Source: Proteles cristata cristata
Lineage: Eukaryota > Chordata > Mammalia > Carnivora > Hyaenidae
DNA length: 64,000 nucleotides
Reading direction: 5' to 3'
Assembly: GCA_017311185.1 (NCBI GenBank)
Contig: JAESUZ010003490.1
Coordinates: 434,001-498,000 of the forward strand
Shown here: piece by piece, positions 1-10,802 of the stretch
Layout: every line of letters begins with the position of its first letter
Position numbering within the stretch: position 1 is the stretch's first letter
Translations under genes and position numbers: made by a program
Notes under the pieces: model-generated
The model's database searches: none
What the model was told of the DNA's origin: nothing
What the model saw: only the letters and a program-made list of their open reading frames with translations

Positions 1-174
1 TTTTTTGTAATACTTTTAAGTTTTGCATTGATATACACTAGTTAGACTGGACCTTACATCATAACTTTGTAAGATATTTGTGTTATTATATAATTATAAT
101 GGCTATATAATTATAATATGGAATCTTGCTTCTTACTCTGCCTTCTGGCATGGTTTTAAAAACACTGGTACTCC

Positions 175-297
175 AGGGCACCTAAGTGGCTCAGTTAGTT
201 AAATACCTGACTCTTGATCTCAGCCTGTCTTGATCTCAGGATCATGAGTTCAAGCCCTGCATTGGGCTCTGTACTAGGTGTGAAGCCTAAAAAAATA
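175..297 (+). mobile_element. tRNA-Lys carnivore SINE, short older form
   Basis: The head ggcacctaagtggctcag is followed by a tRNA-like body with atcatgagttcaagccctg (B-box region) and ends in a short A-run near 290. The CT-rich domain of the younger copies is absent, so this is an old or truncated copy. Confidence 0.85.
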
Positions 298-393
298 TTC
301 ATGCTCTTTGACTGTTTTTACAATTGGTCCGTTTAATTTTTCTCTCTCTTAAATTTTGGCAGTTTCTATTTTTAATGGAAAAAGTCTATTTCT

Positions 394-598
394 GGGGTGC
401 CTGGGTGGCTCAGTCAGTTACACCTCGGACTCTTGATTTCAATTTAGATCATGTTCTTGTGGGACCAAGCCCCATGTCCAGCTCATGTTGACAGCACAGA
501 GCCTGCTTGGGATTCTCTATCCCTCTCTCTATCCTTCTCCCACTCACGTGCACTCTCTCTCTCAAAATAAATAAATAAACGTTTTTTAAAAAAGAAAA
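394..598 (+). mobile_element. Felid-type SINE (outer copy of a nested pair)
   Basis: The head ggggtgcctgggtggctcag, a body with gacagcacagagcctgctt, a CT-rich domain and an aaataaataaac tail are present. A 13-bp duplication, aaagtctatttct, lies at 381-393 and again at 809-821, beyond the next SINE. That shows the second copy landed in this one's tail. Confidence 0.92.
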
Positions 599-604
599 AT
601 GTCC

Positions 605-808
605 AGGAGCACCTGGGTATCTCAGTCGGTTAAGCCTCCGACTTCTGCTCAGGTCATGATCTCACGTTCATGGGTTCAAGCCTGGCATCAGGTTCTGTGC
701 TGGTGGTGCAGAGACTGCTTGGGACTGTCTCTCTCTCCCTCTCTCTCTGCCCCTCTCCCACTTGCATGCTCTTTCTCAAAATAAAGAAATAAACTTGAAA
801 AAAAGAAA
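605..808 (+). mobile_element. Felid-type SINE (inner copy of a nested pair)
   Basis: The head agcacctgggtatctcagtc is followed by a tRNA-like body, a CT-rich domain and an aaataaac plus A-rich tail. The A-rich aaaaagaaaaa sequence occurs on both sides (about 589 and 801), fitting insertion into the poly-A tail of the 394-598 SINE. An open frame across this element is chance. Confidence 0.92.
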
Positions 809-1230
809 AAAGTCTATTTCTTCCAAGTTTTAAACTATATTTTAAGCAAATGTTTCTCAAAATTAATTTCATTTCTTGTCTATGGTTATTTTTCTATTCT
901 TATTCCCTCTCACTTTTCCCCTTGATTAGTCTAGGTAGTGATTTATCTAATTTATTGTTCATTTTAGTTACTGTTCTTTTTCAAAGATCCAGGTCACATA
1001 TGCATCTTCTTCTTTTATTTATAGTTAATTATATTCTGTCTTTACATTTGTTGATTCCTATAATTTAATTTGCTTAGGATTTTTCTTCTTTTACTACTCT
1101 GTAGAAGGCATTTTGCCAAATGCTTAACTATTTAATATGCTTTTTAATTAATATATAGAGTTATTAATTTTGATTAATTTAGTTCTAAATACAGTTTCAT
1201 TTAGATCATACAGATTTTTGGTTTTTTGTA

Positions 1231-1772
1231 CTTGTTTTATTAAAATTTATCAAAGTTGTGTGTTTATATTACTTATAAGCTCAAATAGTTTTGTATAGCT
1301 TTGTTATTGACACAGGAGCTCCCTGTTCTTCACATGTTGGTTGCAGGTAGATGTGGAAATAGTAAGATAAACTCTAACACTTATTCATTTACGCTTTCCT
1401 CCTCTTATTACCTACTTGACCTGCCATATGCTAGGGAGTTGCTAAGGAAGGGGCACCAGGGATACTCAGCGGAAACTTTGTGTGTGGAAAGGGCTCTATT
1501 CCTGCCTCAGCCAGGACAGTTCCTTTTATTTATGTTGCACACACTGCTTCATTTGAAGACTTCATAAGAAGACAAATTTCAACCGCTGATAGTGTTTAAA
1601 AGTCATTAAACTTACATATATGTACAGTGTTTATATGGAGACCCAGTTGTAAAAGCTCAGTACGTTGCTAGACTCCAAGAAGCCATTGATGGTAAAATTC
1701 ATTATTATTTAATATGGCACTAAGAAAGAAAAAAACCCTCTATAGCCCATTAGATTATGACACAAATCATAC
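1231..1772. other. No gene or repeat recognised
   Basis: AT-rich sequence. An 88-codon open frame at 1301-1567 (+) has no recognisable domain, signal or homologue and I treat it as chance. Confidence 0.5.
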
Positions 1773-1774
1773 TT

Positions 1775-1809
<35 letters not shown>

Positions 1810-2006
1810 TTATTTTATTTTTGAGAGAGAGAGAGACAGAACACAAGTGGGGGAGGAGCAGAGAGAGGGAGACACTGAATCTGAAGCCAGCTCCAGGATC
1901 TGCGCTGTCAGCACAGAGCCCAACATGGGGCTCAAACTCTCAGAGTGTAAGATCATGACCTGAGAGGAAGTCAGACACTTAACCGACTGAGCCACCCAGG
2001 CGCCCC
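1773..2006 (-). mobile_element. Felid-type SINE with (TTTA)n tail
   Basis: Read on the minus strand: the head is at 2006 (plus strand shows gagccacccaggcgcccc), the B-box region follows and the CT-rich domain is seen as GA-rich. The tail is an unusually regular TTTA array at about 1776-1813, a tail that has become a microsatellite. Confidence 0.93.
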
Positions 2007-2849
2007 AAACTTATTTTTAGAGAGAGACATAGCAATATCAGAGATGCTAAAATATGAAAAAAAATCTTATTGTAGACCAAATATGCATATGCCTTATAGT
2101 TGTGAATTAACGCCTTAGGTTTGCTTGACAATTTTGTGACTGATTTGTTCAAAGACTATGTGCCCAATGAAATCTAAATTGAGGAGGAACTCCAGCAGAA
2201 GATCATCTGCTAACTGGGCATCTGAATTCAGCTTGAAAAGTGACATATCACACTTTCCTTCTCTATGTTCTCATTCCTCATGATCCAGACACCATCAGCT
2301 TTGTTCCATCTCCTTGGCAAGACGGCATGTCCCTGGAGCCAGAGTCTTCAAGTTAGTCAGGAAGGGGAGATGTCTTACGTTCAGAGCTTGCAAATGTCTT
2401 CTTGGACAAGTGTAAGCCACTAACTGCTCAGATGAGCTCCTGCGGTTTTGTGCTCCCTCCCTGGACCATGTACAGCACAGCTGGGGCCTCATGTGCAGCA
2501 GTCCCACAGTCTGGAGGATGATGTGTCATCAGCCTCCTTCTCAATCCTGGCATGCATCTGGTGCTTTCTTGATGGTAGTCCAGAGCTTCTTAAACGTTTC
2601 CATACAGTGGCTCTGATGACCCCAGAGCTTGAGACTGCAGGACCTGGAAGCCTGGAGATCGAGTCCAAAGCAACCAGCTTTAAATCTGGAAATATTTTAT
2701 GACTCTTTTCCTCTTAAACATTTTTACAAATTAATTTAAATTTAATTTAATTTTGTGGGTTCTGGCTATGAACGTAGTATTTTCCCAAAAATCTTTAAGT
2801 AAAACGGCCACAGGAAAACATGCCATATGCATACATTTTTGCTTTGTGT
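2007..2849. other. Unassigned unique sequence
   Basis: No recognised repeat. The part from 2165 to 2700 is richer in G+C than its surroundings and has open stretches of 70-84 codons on both strands, but none shows a known domain. A decayed LTR or processed pseudogene is possible. Confidence 0.4.
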
Positions 2850-2866
2850 AACCCACGCACCACTTA

Positions 2867-3081
2867 AAAAAATTTTTTTAAAATGTTTTATTTATTTCTG
2901 AGAGAGGAGAGGCGGTGTGAGCAGGGGAGGGTCAGAGAGAGGGAGATACAGAATCTGAAGAAGGTTCCAGGCTCTGGGCTGGCTGTCAGCACAGAGCCCG
3001 ATCCGGGGCTGGACCCACAAACCATGAGATCATGACCTGAGCCAGTCAGACGCTCAACTGACTGAGCCACCCAGGCGCCCC
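2867..3081 (-). mobile_element. Felid-type SINE with 17-bp target-site duplication
   Basis: A minus-strand SINE whose 5' head ends at 3081 (plus strand gagccacccaggcgccc). Direct repeats aacccacgcNccactta flank it at 2850-2866 and 3082-3098 with one mismatch, so both ends are defined. Confidence 0.95.
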
Positions 3082-3134
3082 AACCCACGCGCCACTTAAC
3101 TGTGAGATTATGCATCCTCCACTTGGAGAAGCAT

Positions 3135-3350
3135 GAATGAAAGAACCTGGAGGAATCTGAGTTCAGGTCTTGGCTTTGTCATTAAGGAATTATATGATCT
3201 TGGAAGGTTAATTAAACTCTCTAAGTTTCAGTTTCTTCATCTGTTAAAGTGGTATTAAAGGCACAAAACCCACATGATGATCATGGAGACAAAACTGTGT
3301 GTTTAGAGTGCCCACCATAGTCCTGTGGATGTAGTGAGTGCTCACAACAG
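3135..3350 (+). mobile_element. MIR
   Basis: The MIR core appears as ggctttgtcattaaggaatt, then aaactctctaagtttcagtt and tcttcatctgttaaagtgg, ending with the gtgagtgctcacaacag region. It is old and diverged. Confidence 0.75.
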
Positions 3351-3594
3351 TTACTTGCCTTTCACTCTGTTTTTTTCCTTTTCTGAAGAAATCACTCCTC
3401 CCACCCCTCCCAGCCTCAAGCCTAGAGACAGGACCAGATGAGATGCAGGTACCATCTAGTCTGTCTGCCCCCCCACCCCACTTTTGCCAAGTCTGCAACT
3501 TCCAAGCAACCTAAAAGGAGAGCTGTCTGACTTTATCCTAAAATTCCTCAAACAAGCAAACTGCAATGAACTGGCAACTCATTTCAGTTCACAG

Positions 3595-3798
3595 AATCGT
3601 TCTTTTGCTTATTCGTCTATTCACAATAAACACACATTGGACCTATCAACACTAGGCACTGTGATAGGTCTCAGAAATATAAAAAGACATTTGACATAGT
3701 TCACCTCCTTAAGATTCTCATGATATAGTATTTGAAAACAAATAATTGCAATGCTTGAATAATTAGTGCTATGATAAAAATATCCATAAACTCTTTCC
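3595..3798 (+). repeat. Ancient mammal-wide repeat, left half
   Basis: The run from cactaggcactgtgatagg through aacaaataattgcaatgc to ttagtgctatgataaaaat resembles a common mammalian repeat that carries 'last through item' phrases such as ggcactg and gataagtgctatg. Its right half resumes after the L1 at 9248, so the L1 split it. I cannot assign a family name. Confidence 0.5.
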
Positions 3799-4089
3799 AA
3801 ATTTTTATTTAAATTCTAGTTAGTTAACACACAGTGCAACATTGTTTTCAGAAGTAGAATTCAGTGATTCACCACTTACATACAACACTCAGTGCCCATC
3901 ACAACAAGTGCCCTCCTTCGTTCCCATCACCCATCTAGCTCATTTCCCACTCACCTTCCTCCTTCAACCCTCAGTTTGATCTCTATCTTTAGTCTCTTAT
4001 GGTTTGTTTCCTTCTCTTCCCTTCCGCATATGTTCATCTGTTTTGTTTCTTAAATTTCACATATGAATGAAATCATATGGCATTTGTTT

Positions 4090-6590
4090 TTCTCTGACTG
4101 ACTTATTTCACTTAGCATAATATACTCTAACTCCATCCATGTCATTGCAAATGGCAAAATATCATTCTTTTTGATGACTAATATTTCATATTCTTTTTTT
4201 AAGCTTATTTATTTATTTTGAGGAGAGAGAGAAAGAGAAAGAGAGAGAGAGAGAGAGAGAATGAATCCTAAACAGGCTCCATGCTGTCAGCATGAAGCCC
4301 AGTGTGGGGCTCTATCTCACAAACTGTGAGATCATGACCTGAGCCAAGATCAAGAATCAGACGCTTAAATGACTGAGGTGCCTCAACCACATCTTTATCC
4401 ATTTATCAGTCAACGAACAGTTGGTTCAAACATTTCATAGTTGGGCTATTGTTGATAATATTGCTATAAACATCAAGAGGCATGTATTCTTGGAATCTAT
4501 ATTTTTGTTGCCTTTGGGTAAATACTTATTATTGCAACTTCTGGATCTCCATAGACTTTTATAAATCTCATAGGATGGGCATCTTTCAGGAGCTGGGAGC
4601 AGATGGATATCAAAGGATTATTGGTTGGGACTGCATTGAATGTGTAGATTGCTTTGTGTAGTATTGACATTTTGACAATATTTATTCTTCCAATCCATTA
4701 GCATGGAATGTCCTTGCATTTCTTTGTGTCTTCTTCAATTTCCTTCATAAGTGTTTTGTAGTTTTCAGCATACAGATCATTTACATCTTTTTTTAGGTTT
4801 ATTCCTAGGTACTTTATAGTTTTTTGTGCAATAGGGAATGGGATCAGTTTCTTGATTTCTCTTTCTGTTGCTTCATTATTGGTGTATAAAAATGCAATGA
4901 TTTCTGTACATTGATTTTGCACCTTGCAACTTTACTGAATTCATGTATCAGTTCTAGCAGACATTTGGTGGAGTCTGTTGGGTTTTCCCAACATGTAGGG
5001 TATCATGTTTTCTGCAAAAAGTGAAAGTTTGACTTCCTCTTTGCCAATTCTGATGCCTTTTATTTCATTTTGTTGTCTGATTGCTGATGCTAGGATCTCC
5101 AACACTATGTTAAACAACAGTGGTGAAAGTGGACATCCCTGTCGTGTTCCTGATCTCAGGGGGAAAGCTCTCAGCTTTTCCCCAATGAGGATGATATTAG
5201 CTGTGGACTTTTCATAAATGGCTTTTATGATGTTTAAGCATGTTCCTTCTATCTCAACTTTCTCGATTTTTATTAAGAAAGGATGCTGTATTTTGTCAAA
5301 TGCTTTTTCTGCATCTATTTACAGGATCATATGGTTCTTATCTTTTGTTAATGTGATGGATCACATTATTGATTTGCAAATATTGAACCAGCCCTGCAAC
5401 CCAGGAACGAATCCCACTTGATCATGGTGAATAATTCTTTTTATATGTTGTTGAATTCAATTTGCTAGTATCTTGTTGAGGATTTTTGCATCCATATTCA
5501 TCAGGGATATTGGCCTGTAGTTCTCTTTTTTTGCTGGGTCTCTGTCTGGTTTGGGAATCAAAGTGATGCTGGCTTCATATAATGAGTCCAGAAGTTTTCC
5601 TTTAGGTGTGCTGCTAGATTTTGTATTTGGGATTTTTCTTGTTTCTTGAGATAGACCTAGATTGGAATGTATTTTCCTCTTAGGAATGCCTTTGCTGCAT
5701 TCCAAAGGGTTTGGATTGTTGTATTTTCATTTTCATTTGTTTCCATATATTTTTGAATTTCTTCTCTAATTGCCTGGTTAACCCATTTGTTCTTTAGTAG
5801 GATGTTCTTTAACCTCCATTATTTTGGAGGTTTTCCAGACTTTTTCCTGTGGTTGATTTTAAGTTTCATAGCATTGTGATCTGAAATGTGCATGGTATGA
5901 TCTCAATTCTTTTATATTTATTGAGGGCTGCTTTATGACTCAGGATGTGATCTATCTTGGAGAATGTACCCTGTGCACTCAAAAAGAAAGTGTATCCCAT
6001 TACTTTGGGATGTAGAATTCTAACTATATCTGTTAAGTCCATCTGGTCCAAAGTGTCATTCAGGGCCATTATTTATTTAGTGATTCTCTGTCTAGGTTAT
6101 CTATCCATTGCTGTAAGTGGAGTATTAAAGTCCGCTGCAATTAGTACATTCTTATCAATAAGATTACTTATATTTGTGATTAATTGTTTTATACATTTGG
6201 GTACTTTCAAATTTGGTGCATAGACATTTATAATTGTTAGCTCTTCCTGCTGGATAGACCCTGTAATTATTATAAAATGCCCTTCTTCATCTCTTGTTAC
6301 AGCCTTTATTTTAAAGTCTAGTTTGTCTGGTATAAGTATGGCTGTTCCAGCTTTCTTTCGACTTCCAGTAGCATGGTAGATAGTTCCCCATCCCTTCACT
6401 TTCAATCTGAAGACATCCTCAGGTCTAAAATGAGTCTTGTGTAGACAGCAAATAGATGGGTCTTGTTTTTGTTAATCCATTCTGATACCCCTTGTTTTTT
6501 GATTGGAACATTTAGTCCATTTACATTCAGTGTTATTACTGAAAAAGATGGGTTTAGAGTCACTGCGTTATCTGTAGGTTTCATGCTTGT
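4090..6590 (-). pseudogene. L1 ORF2 remnant (endonuclease and reverse transcriptase)
   Basis: Minus-strand pieces show the endonuclease start (VITLNVNGLN near 6530), the segment SIQQEELTIINVYAPN near 6220, a DFNTPL motif near 6115, then the RT segment with [16 protein letters not shown] near 5560 and [15 protein letters not shown] near 4850. Compared with the L1 at 17-20 kb, about 530 bp between endonuclease and RT is missing at about 5605, and about 1 kb of the C-terminal part is missing at about 4553, where roughly 70 bp of unrelated sequence lies. Frameshifts and stops throughout. A SINE interrupts it at 4194-4384. Confidence 0.88.
4194..4384 (-). mobile_element. SINE nested in the 3.8-9.2 kb L1
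   Basis: From the T-run at 4194 through a GA-rich stretch, ctgtcagcatgaagcccag and ctgtgagatcatgacctgag to the eroded head at 4384. L1 sequence is continuous across it: a segment ending atatttcatattc before, ccacatctttatccattt after. It is therefore younger than the L1. Confidence 0.88.
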
Positions 6591-6639
6591 AGTGGTGTCT
6601 CTGGTACTTTGTGTTCCTTGCAACATTTCTCTTATAGAA

Positions 6640-7592
6640 TCCCCTTTGGGATCTCTTGTAAGGCTGGTTTAGTGGTGATGAATTCCTTCACTTTTTGTTT
6701 GCTTGGGAAAACCTTTATTTATCCTTCTATTCTGAATGATATGCTTGCAGGGGAAAAGGATTCTTGGCTGCATATTTTTCCTGTTCGTCACATTGAAGAG
6801 ATCCTGCCATTCCTTTCTAGTCTGCCAAGTTTCAGTAGACAGGTCTGCTACTACCTTTATGTGTCTACCTTTGTGTTAAGGCCTGTTTATCCCTAGCTGC
6901 TTTCAGAATTCTCTCTTTATCCTTGTATTTTTCCAGTTTCACTATGATTTTTCATGCATAAGATCAATTCAAGCTACATCTAAGGCGATTTTTCTGTGCT
7001 TCATGGATTTCAATGTCTGTTTCCTTCCCCAGGTTGGGAAAGTTCTCAGCTATGATTTGTTCAGGTACCTCTTCCACCCCTTTCTCCCTTCCTTTTCTTC
7101 TTCTTCTTCTTCTTCTTCTTCTTCTTCTTCTTCTTCTTCTTCTTCTTCTTCTTCTTCTTCTTCTTCTTCTTCTTCAGTTCCTATGATACAGATATTGTTC
7201 TGTTTGACTACATCACTCAGTTCTCAAATTCTCCTTTCATGTTCCTGGATCATTTTATCTCTATTTTCCTCGGCTTCCTCTTTTTCCATAATTGTATCTT
7301 CTAATTCACATATTCTCCCCTTTGCCTCTTCAATCCACATTGTGGCTGCCTCCATTTTATTTTGCACCTCATTTATAGCATTTTAAAATTCATCATGACT
7401 ATTTTTAAAACCTTGATCACTGCAGCAGTGGAGTCTCTGCTGTCTTCTATGCTGTTTTCAAGCCCAGCTATTAATTTTATGACTATTATTCTAAATTCTT
7501 GTTGTTATGTTGCTTATATCTGTTTTGATCTATTCTTTAGCTGTCACTTCTTCCTGGAATTTCTTTTGAGGAGAATTCTCCTGTTTCATCAT
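6640..7592 (-). pseudogene. L1 ORF1 remnant with glutamate-codon expansion
   Basis: Minus-strand translation starts at paired ATGs (7592 and 7589) as MMKQENSPQKKFQEE. It then gives a coiled-coil-like segment (ICELEDTIMEKEEAEENRD near 7280), an acidic linker expanded to a long glutamate run by a GAA array, the ENFPNLGKE segment near 7040 and the C-terminal ETWQTRKEWQDLF near 6810. ORF1 proteins are RNA-binding nucleic-acid chaperones. Several stops make it nonfunctional. Confidence 0.82.
7095..7175. repeat. (TTC)n microsatellite, about 27 units, inside L1 ORF1
   Basis: A pure TTC array on the plus strand, GAA on the sense strand of the L1. It sits where ORF1 normally encodes a short acidic segment after the coiled coil (just after NNICIIGT), so codons for glutamate were the probable seed. 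Confidence 0.95.
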
Positions 7593-7599
7593 TTTGGCT

Positions 7600-9247
7600 A
7601 GTTTTCTGTCCCTTGTAAGTTTTAAAAAGCTTGTTATGTGCTCTGCACCTGTGAATACTGCTATATTAAAGGGAGCTCATACACTGTCCAGGGCCTGACT
7701 GTCCAAGAGGTGGTTTTTTTTGTTTTTGTTTTTTTGGAAAGTATTTGTTGCTCTCTGCTATTGTGACTTCAGTTATTCTATTTCCTTACTTGTAGTGATG
7801 TCCTCCACCAGTTATGCTTTGGTTTGTTCCTTGAAGTAGCCCTGGAAAGGAAAACAGACAGACAAACAAGAAACAAAAACATGCAAACACACAAACAAAT
7901 AAAACAAGCAAATAGATAGAACCAAAACAAACAAACAAACAAACAAAAAACCAAACGACAATCTAAAAGCATGAAACCAGAAATACCCGCTACAAGTAAA
8001 GAACAGGGTGGAGGCAGTGCTGATGGAACAGCATATACAAAGAGAGAAATGACAGGGGCAGGGAGAAAGAGAAAATGAACATTGACCAGGCAGAGGGACT
8101 AAAAGGCTTAATCCAGAGAGAGAGAAAGGAGAATAAGGATGGAGGTGAGGATAAAGAAATGAAGATAAAGTTACCCAGAGAAACTATATGGCTTGATTAT
8201 TCCAGAGAGAGAGAAAGGAAAATAAAGAAGGAAGTGTAAAACATGTCTTCAAGAGAATGGACTAAATATGTCTGTTTAGGCAAACCAATAACCAAAGTAA
8301 CCAGCCTAGAGGAGGGAAGAGATAAGAAGGAGAAAAGAGAGAATATATCTAAATAACAAGAATTGACCTAGAGTTAATCCAGGCAATACCACAGTGCTTG
8401 TTTCACAGGGTCTATTCAGCTCCAGTAGATAAGCAGCTTCCCAGCACAGAGGGGCGTGGTTTGGTGTAGGCAGATCCTCCTCCACTGTAGGCCCCACAGA
8501 CCTATCCCTGAGGCCCTGCTTTGGTGATTGTGGGAAAAAATGACAGCCCCCCCCCCACCACCACCACTCTCCACCGACCAGGTGTCCCAAATCACTCCTT
8601 TGGATTCATCCTCACTATGCCATGGGTGCAGACTAGGCAGCTGCCTTGCTCTACCACCTCCTATGGCCCATGCTCAGCTTCATTTTAAACTCCCACTCCA
8701 TGTGTGTCAATGATGCCCACAGAAATGTAATCCCACCACTGAGCTGCAGCACTTCAGGGCAGGGGACTGGTTATTCCTGCTGTCGACTGCACCCCTGATG
8801 TGCCACCAAACCCAGCGGTGACTCCCCTTTTCTCCAGGTGTGTTAACAGGGGAGCTGGCCCAAGTCCAAAGAAAGCCCTTCAGTTAGAGATGGGATCTCT
8901 TTGCAAACCCTGCAGTTACAGATGGGATGGTGAAATCCCTCTCCGTCCTGGTCCGAGGTTTTTCTCTTGTCCAGATACAGACCTAGGCTTCCCCAGCCGC
9001 CCTTTCTCTTCCTTTGTGTCTCCGCAGAAGGGGATCTCTCCCCTCCACACCTCTGTGGCCTGTTTTATCTCCCCCAGTTCACAATCACGCACTGATGGGG
9101 CCATCTGGTTTTCCCGTTTTCTTCCTTGTAGACTCCGTCTCCTTTTCTCCCGGACTTTTGGGGTTCAGAGTCCTTTGGCTTCAGCCCTTCTTTGTTTGAG
9201 AGACGCGGGAAGTATGGGTCCCCCCTACTTCTCCACCATGTTGGCCC
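7600..9247 (-). promoter_or_regulatory. L1 5' UTR (decayed internal promoter region)
   Basis: This is the segment upstream of ORF1. It includes an AAAC/ACAA-rich block (7850-7950), GAGA-rich stretches (8040-8330) and a G+C-richer distal part (8400-9247). The distal end on the minus strand starts near ccaacatggtggagaagtag. L1 5' UTRs carry the Pol II promoter; whether this copy retains activity cannot be judged. A 166-codon open frame at 8800-9300 (+) lies within it and is not a gene. Confidence 0.65.
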
Positions 9248-9480
9248 CTTTCCACTGCAAAGGATTATTGGAAATGCTTCTCAAGGGAGGGGACACCTGA
9301 GCTAAGACCAGAGAAGCAAAGGTGAAGGGGTTTTGAAGGCCTATCTTAGGCAAAGTCTCAGAGAGAGCATAATTCAGGAAGGTGAAAGGTGTTAAATAAG
9401 ACACAGCATAGATATCAGGAGGAATGGTGAAGAGAGTGAAGTGGTAGACAATACACATATTCAACTTTGCTTTCATGAAA
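9248..9480 (+). repeat. Ancient mammal-wide repeat, right half
   Basis: Phrases such as gaggggacacctgagctaag and ggcaaagtctcagagagag continue the repeat begun at 3595-3798. The L1 separates the two halves. Confidence 0.45.
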
Positions 9481-9960
9481 ATAAACTATATAAATCTGAA
9501 GACATAGAAAAGAAAAAGGTTACTATAGTAATCTAGGTGAACTGTGTTGAAAGTCCAGCCTATGACTGAGGCAGAATGAGAAGTCAGAATTAAAAGTCAT
9601 GAAGGAGGTAAAAATTTTAAAATAGTGTAACTTACAGGGTCCCATAGAATTTGTCTTTATCATTCTTAATTTCTACTTCCCACATGGTGTTCAGAGCATT
9701 TGGTCTTATATCACTATAGAGTGATGCTAAAAGAACAGGTAATAGAAACATTGGTTGAGAAATTTTATATTTTAAATCTGAGAGTAGTAAATTAATTTTT
9801 AGTGTATACAGAATATACTATTTATTGCTGAGATAAAAATAAAATTAACATGTTATTATTAATCATTTTAGTTTTCAATTGTAATTAATTCTCTGAAGTT
9901 AATATGATATCTTCACGTTGATAGGAGAAATATGCAAAATCATATTAATGTGTGTTAAAG
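9481..9960. other. AT-rich unique sequence
   Basis: No gene, repeat or strong signal recognised. Confidence 0.5.
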
Positions 9961-9964
9961 TTCT

Positions 9965-10150
9965 TTATAAACTATAGAGTGCTTATATATTTTTTTGCTC
10001 ATTTGAATACGAGGTACTATAAGATAAATATTTATCCTCATTTTATAGGCAAGGAAACTGAGGCATAGATTTACTTGAGGCCACTCAATTGCTAAGGCAG
10101 GGGTTGGTCTCAGATTTGGTGATTCCAATGCTACACTGCCTCCATTTGTG
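9965..10150 (-). mobile_element. MIR
   Basis: The antisense MIR core reads tcctcattttataggcaagg followed by aaactgaggcatagattt, ending with the ctacactgcctccatt region. Confidence 0.85.
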
Positions 10151-10464
10151 ATACTAGTAGTGGGATCAAAATTCCTTCTCCTCTTGGGAAACTGTCAGGG
10201 ATTCTAGGTTATAGCAGAGAGGAGGTGAGAATGCATCTTGGTTCACGTAACTCTCTCCCTGACCTCCTGTAGACAAATCACTTGGCATGCTATTGGAGGG
10301 GTGGGAGTTTATTTAGTTTTTCTGGGTGTTTCTTTAAGGATGTTAAGAGGAACAAGCCAATGGTAATCTCAAACAGGATATCCTTTAGGGAAAACACTCC
10401 ACACTAAATACAAACAAGAGATTTAAGACTGAAGAATCGCAGACACTGAAAAATCCCTTTAATT

Positions 10465-10467
<3 letters not shown>
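10151..10467. other. Unique sequence, nothing recognised
   Basis: No gene or repeat seen. Confidence 0.5.
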
Positions 10468-10509
<42 letters not shown>

Positions 10510-10522
10510 ACGCGCACGTGTG
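10468..10522. repeat. (GT)n microsatellite ending in gcacgcgcacgtg
   Basis: About 20 GT units, then an alternating purine-pyrimidine core cacgcgcacgtgtg. The whole tract is alternating, the class of sequence that can adopt Z-DNA. Confidence 0.95.
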
Positions 10523-10703
10523 TAGCTAGTTAGTTTCAGGCTCAGAGTATCTCTTAGACTTTTTAGTGGACCACCTACTAAGGATACATTTGAGTCTTTC
10601 TGGTACCCTGTGCAAATCTTGATGAATGTTTTTCAGGATTCTTCCTCCTTCTACATATGTTTGGTGCACATACTTTTTTTTCTGTAGATTTCTTTATGCT
10701 CAT

Positions 10704-10744
10704 TTCTTTCTTTCTCTTTCTTTCTTTCTTTCTTTCCTTCCCTT

Positions 10745-10801
<57 letters not shown>
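10704..10801. repeat. (TTTC)n followed by (TC)n tract
   Basis: TTTC units from 10704 to about 10740, a short cccttctcttc link, then about 27 TC units. Open frames through it (Ser/Leu or Arg/Glu runs) are artefacts. Confidence 0.95.

Positions 10802-10802
<1 letters not shown>

Larger units (their letters stand above)
300..1230 (-). mobile_element. Ancient L1 ORF2 fragment, interrupted by two SINEs
   Basis: The T-rich plus strand resembles antisense L1 ORF2, for example ttgattagtctaggtagtg followed by ctttttcaaagatccagg, which correspond to the RT-upstream segment around LTRLIKKKR and FFEKINK. It is heavily diverged with no usable frame. The SINEs at 394-808 lie inside it. The family could be an old L1M; the limits are soft. 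Confidence 0.5.
3800..9247 (-). mobile_element. Old near-full-length L1 retrotransposon
   Basis: In minus orientation it contains a 5' UTR (about 7600-9247), decayed ORF1 (about 6640-7592), decayed ORF2 (about 4090-6590) and a 3' UTR (about 3800-4090). The 3' UTR matches those of the L1s at 17.1, 26.8 and 50.7 kb. A possible short target-site duplication, ctttcca, lies at 3793-3799 and 9248-9254. Many stops and frameshifts, a nested SINE, and deletions of about 1 kb and 0.5 kb in ORF2 mark it as dead and older than the 17-20 kb copy. Confidence 0.9.

Noticed and set aside
7850..7950. ACAA/AAAC-rich stretch considered as a CRISPR-like or tandem array
   Set aside because: No regular unit with spacers. 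It is an A/C-rich part of the antisense L1 5' UTR.
8800..9300. 166-codon plus-strand open frame
   Set aside because: It lies across the L1 5' UTR in the antisense direction and runs into flanking repeat. No domain, signal or homologue.
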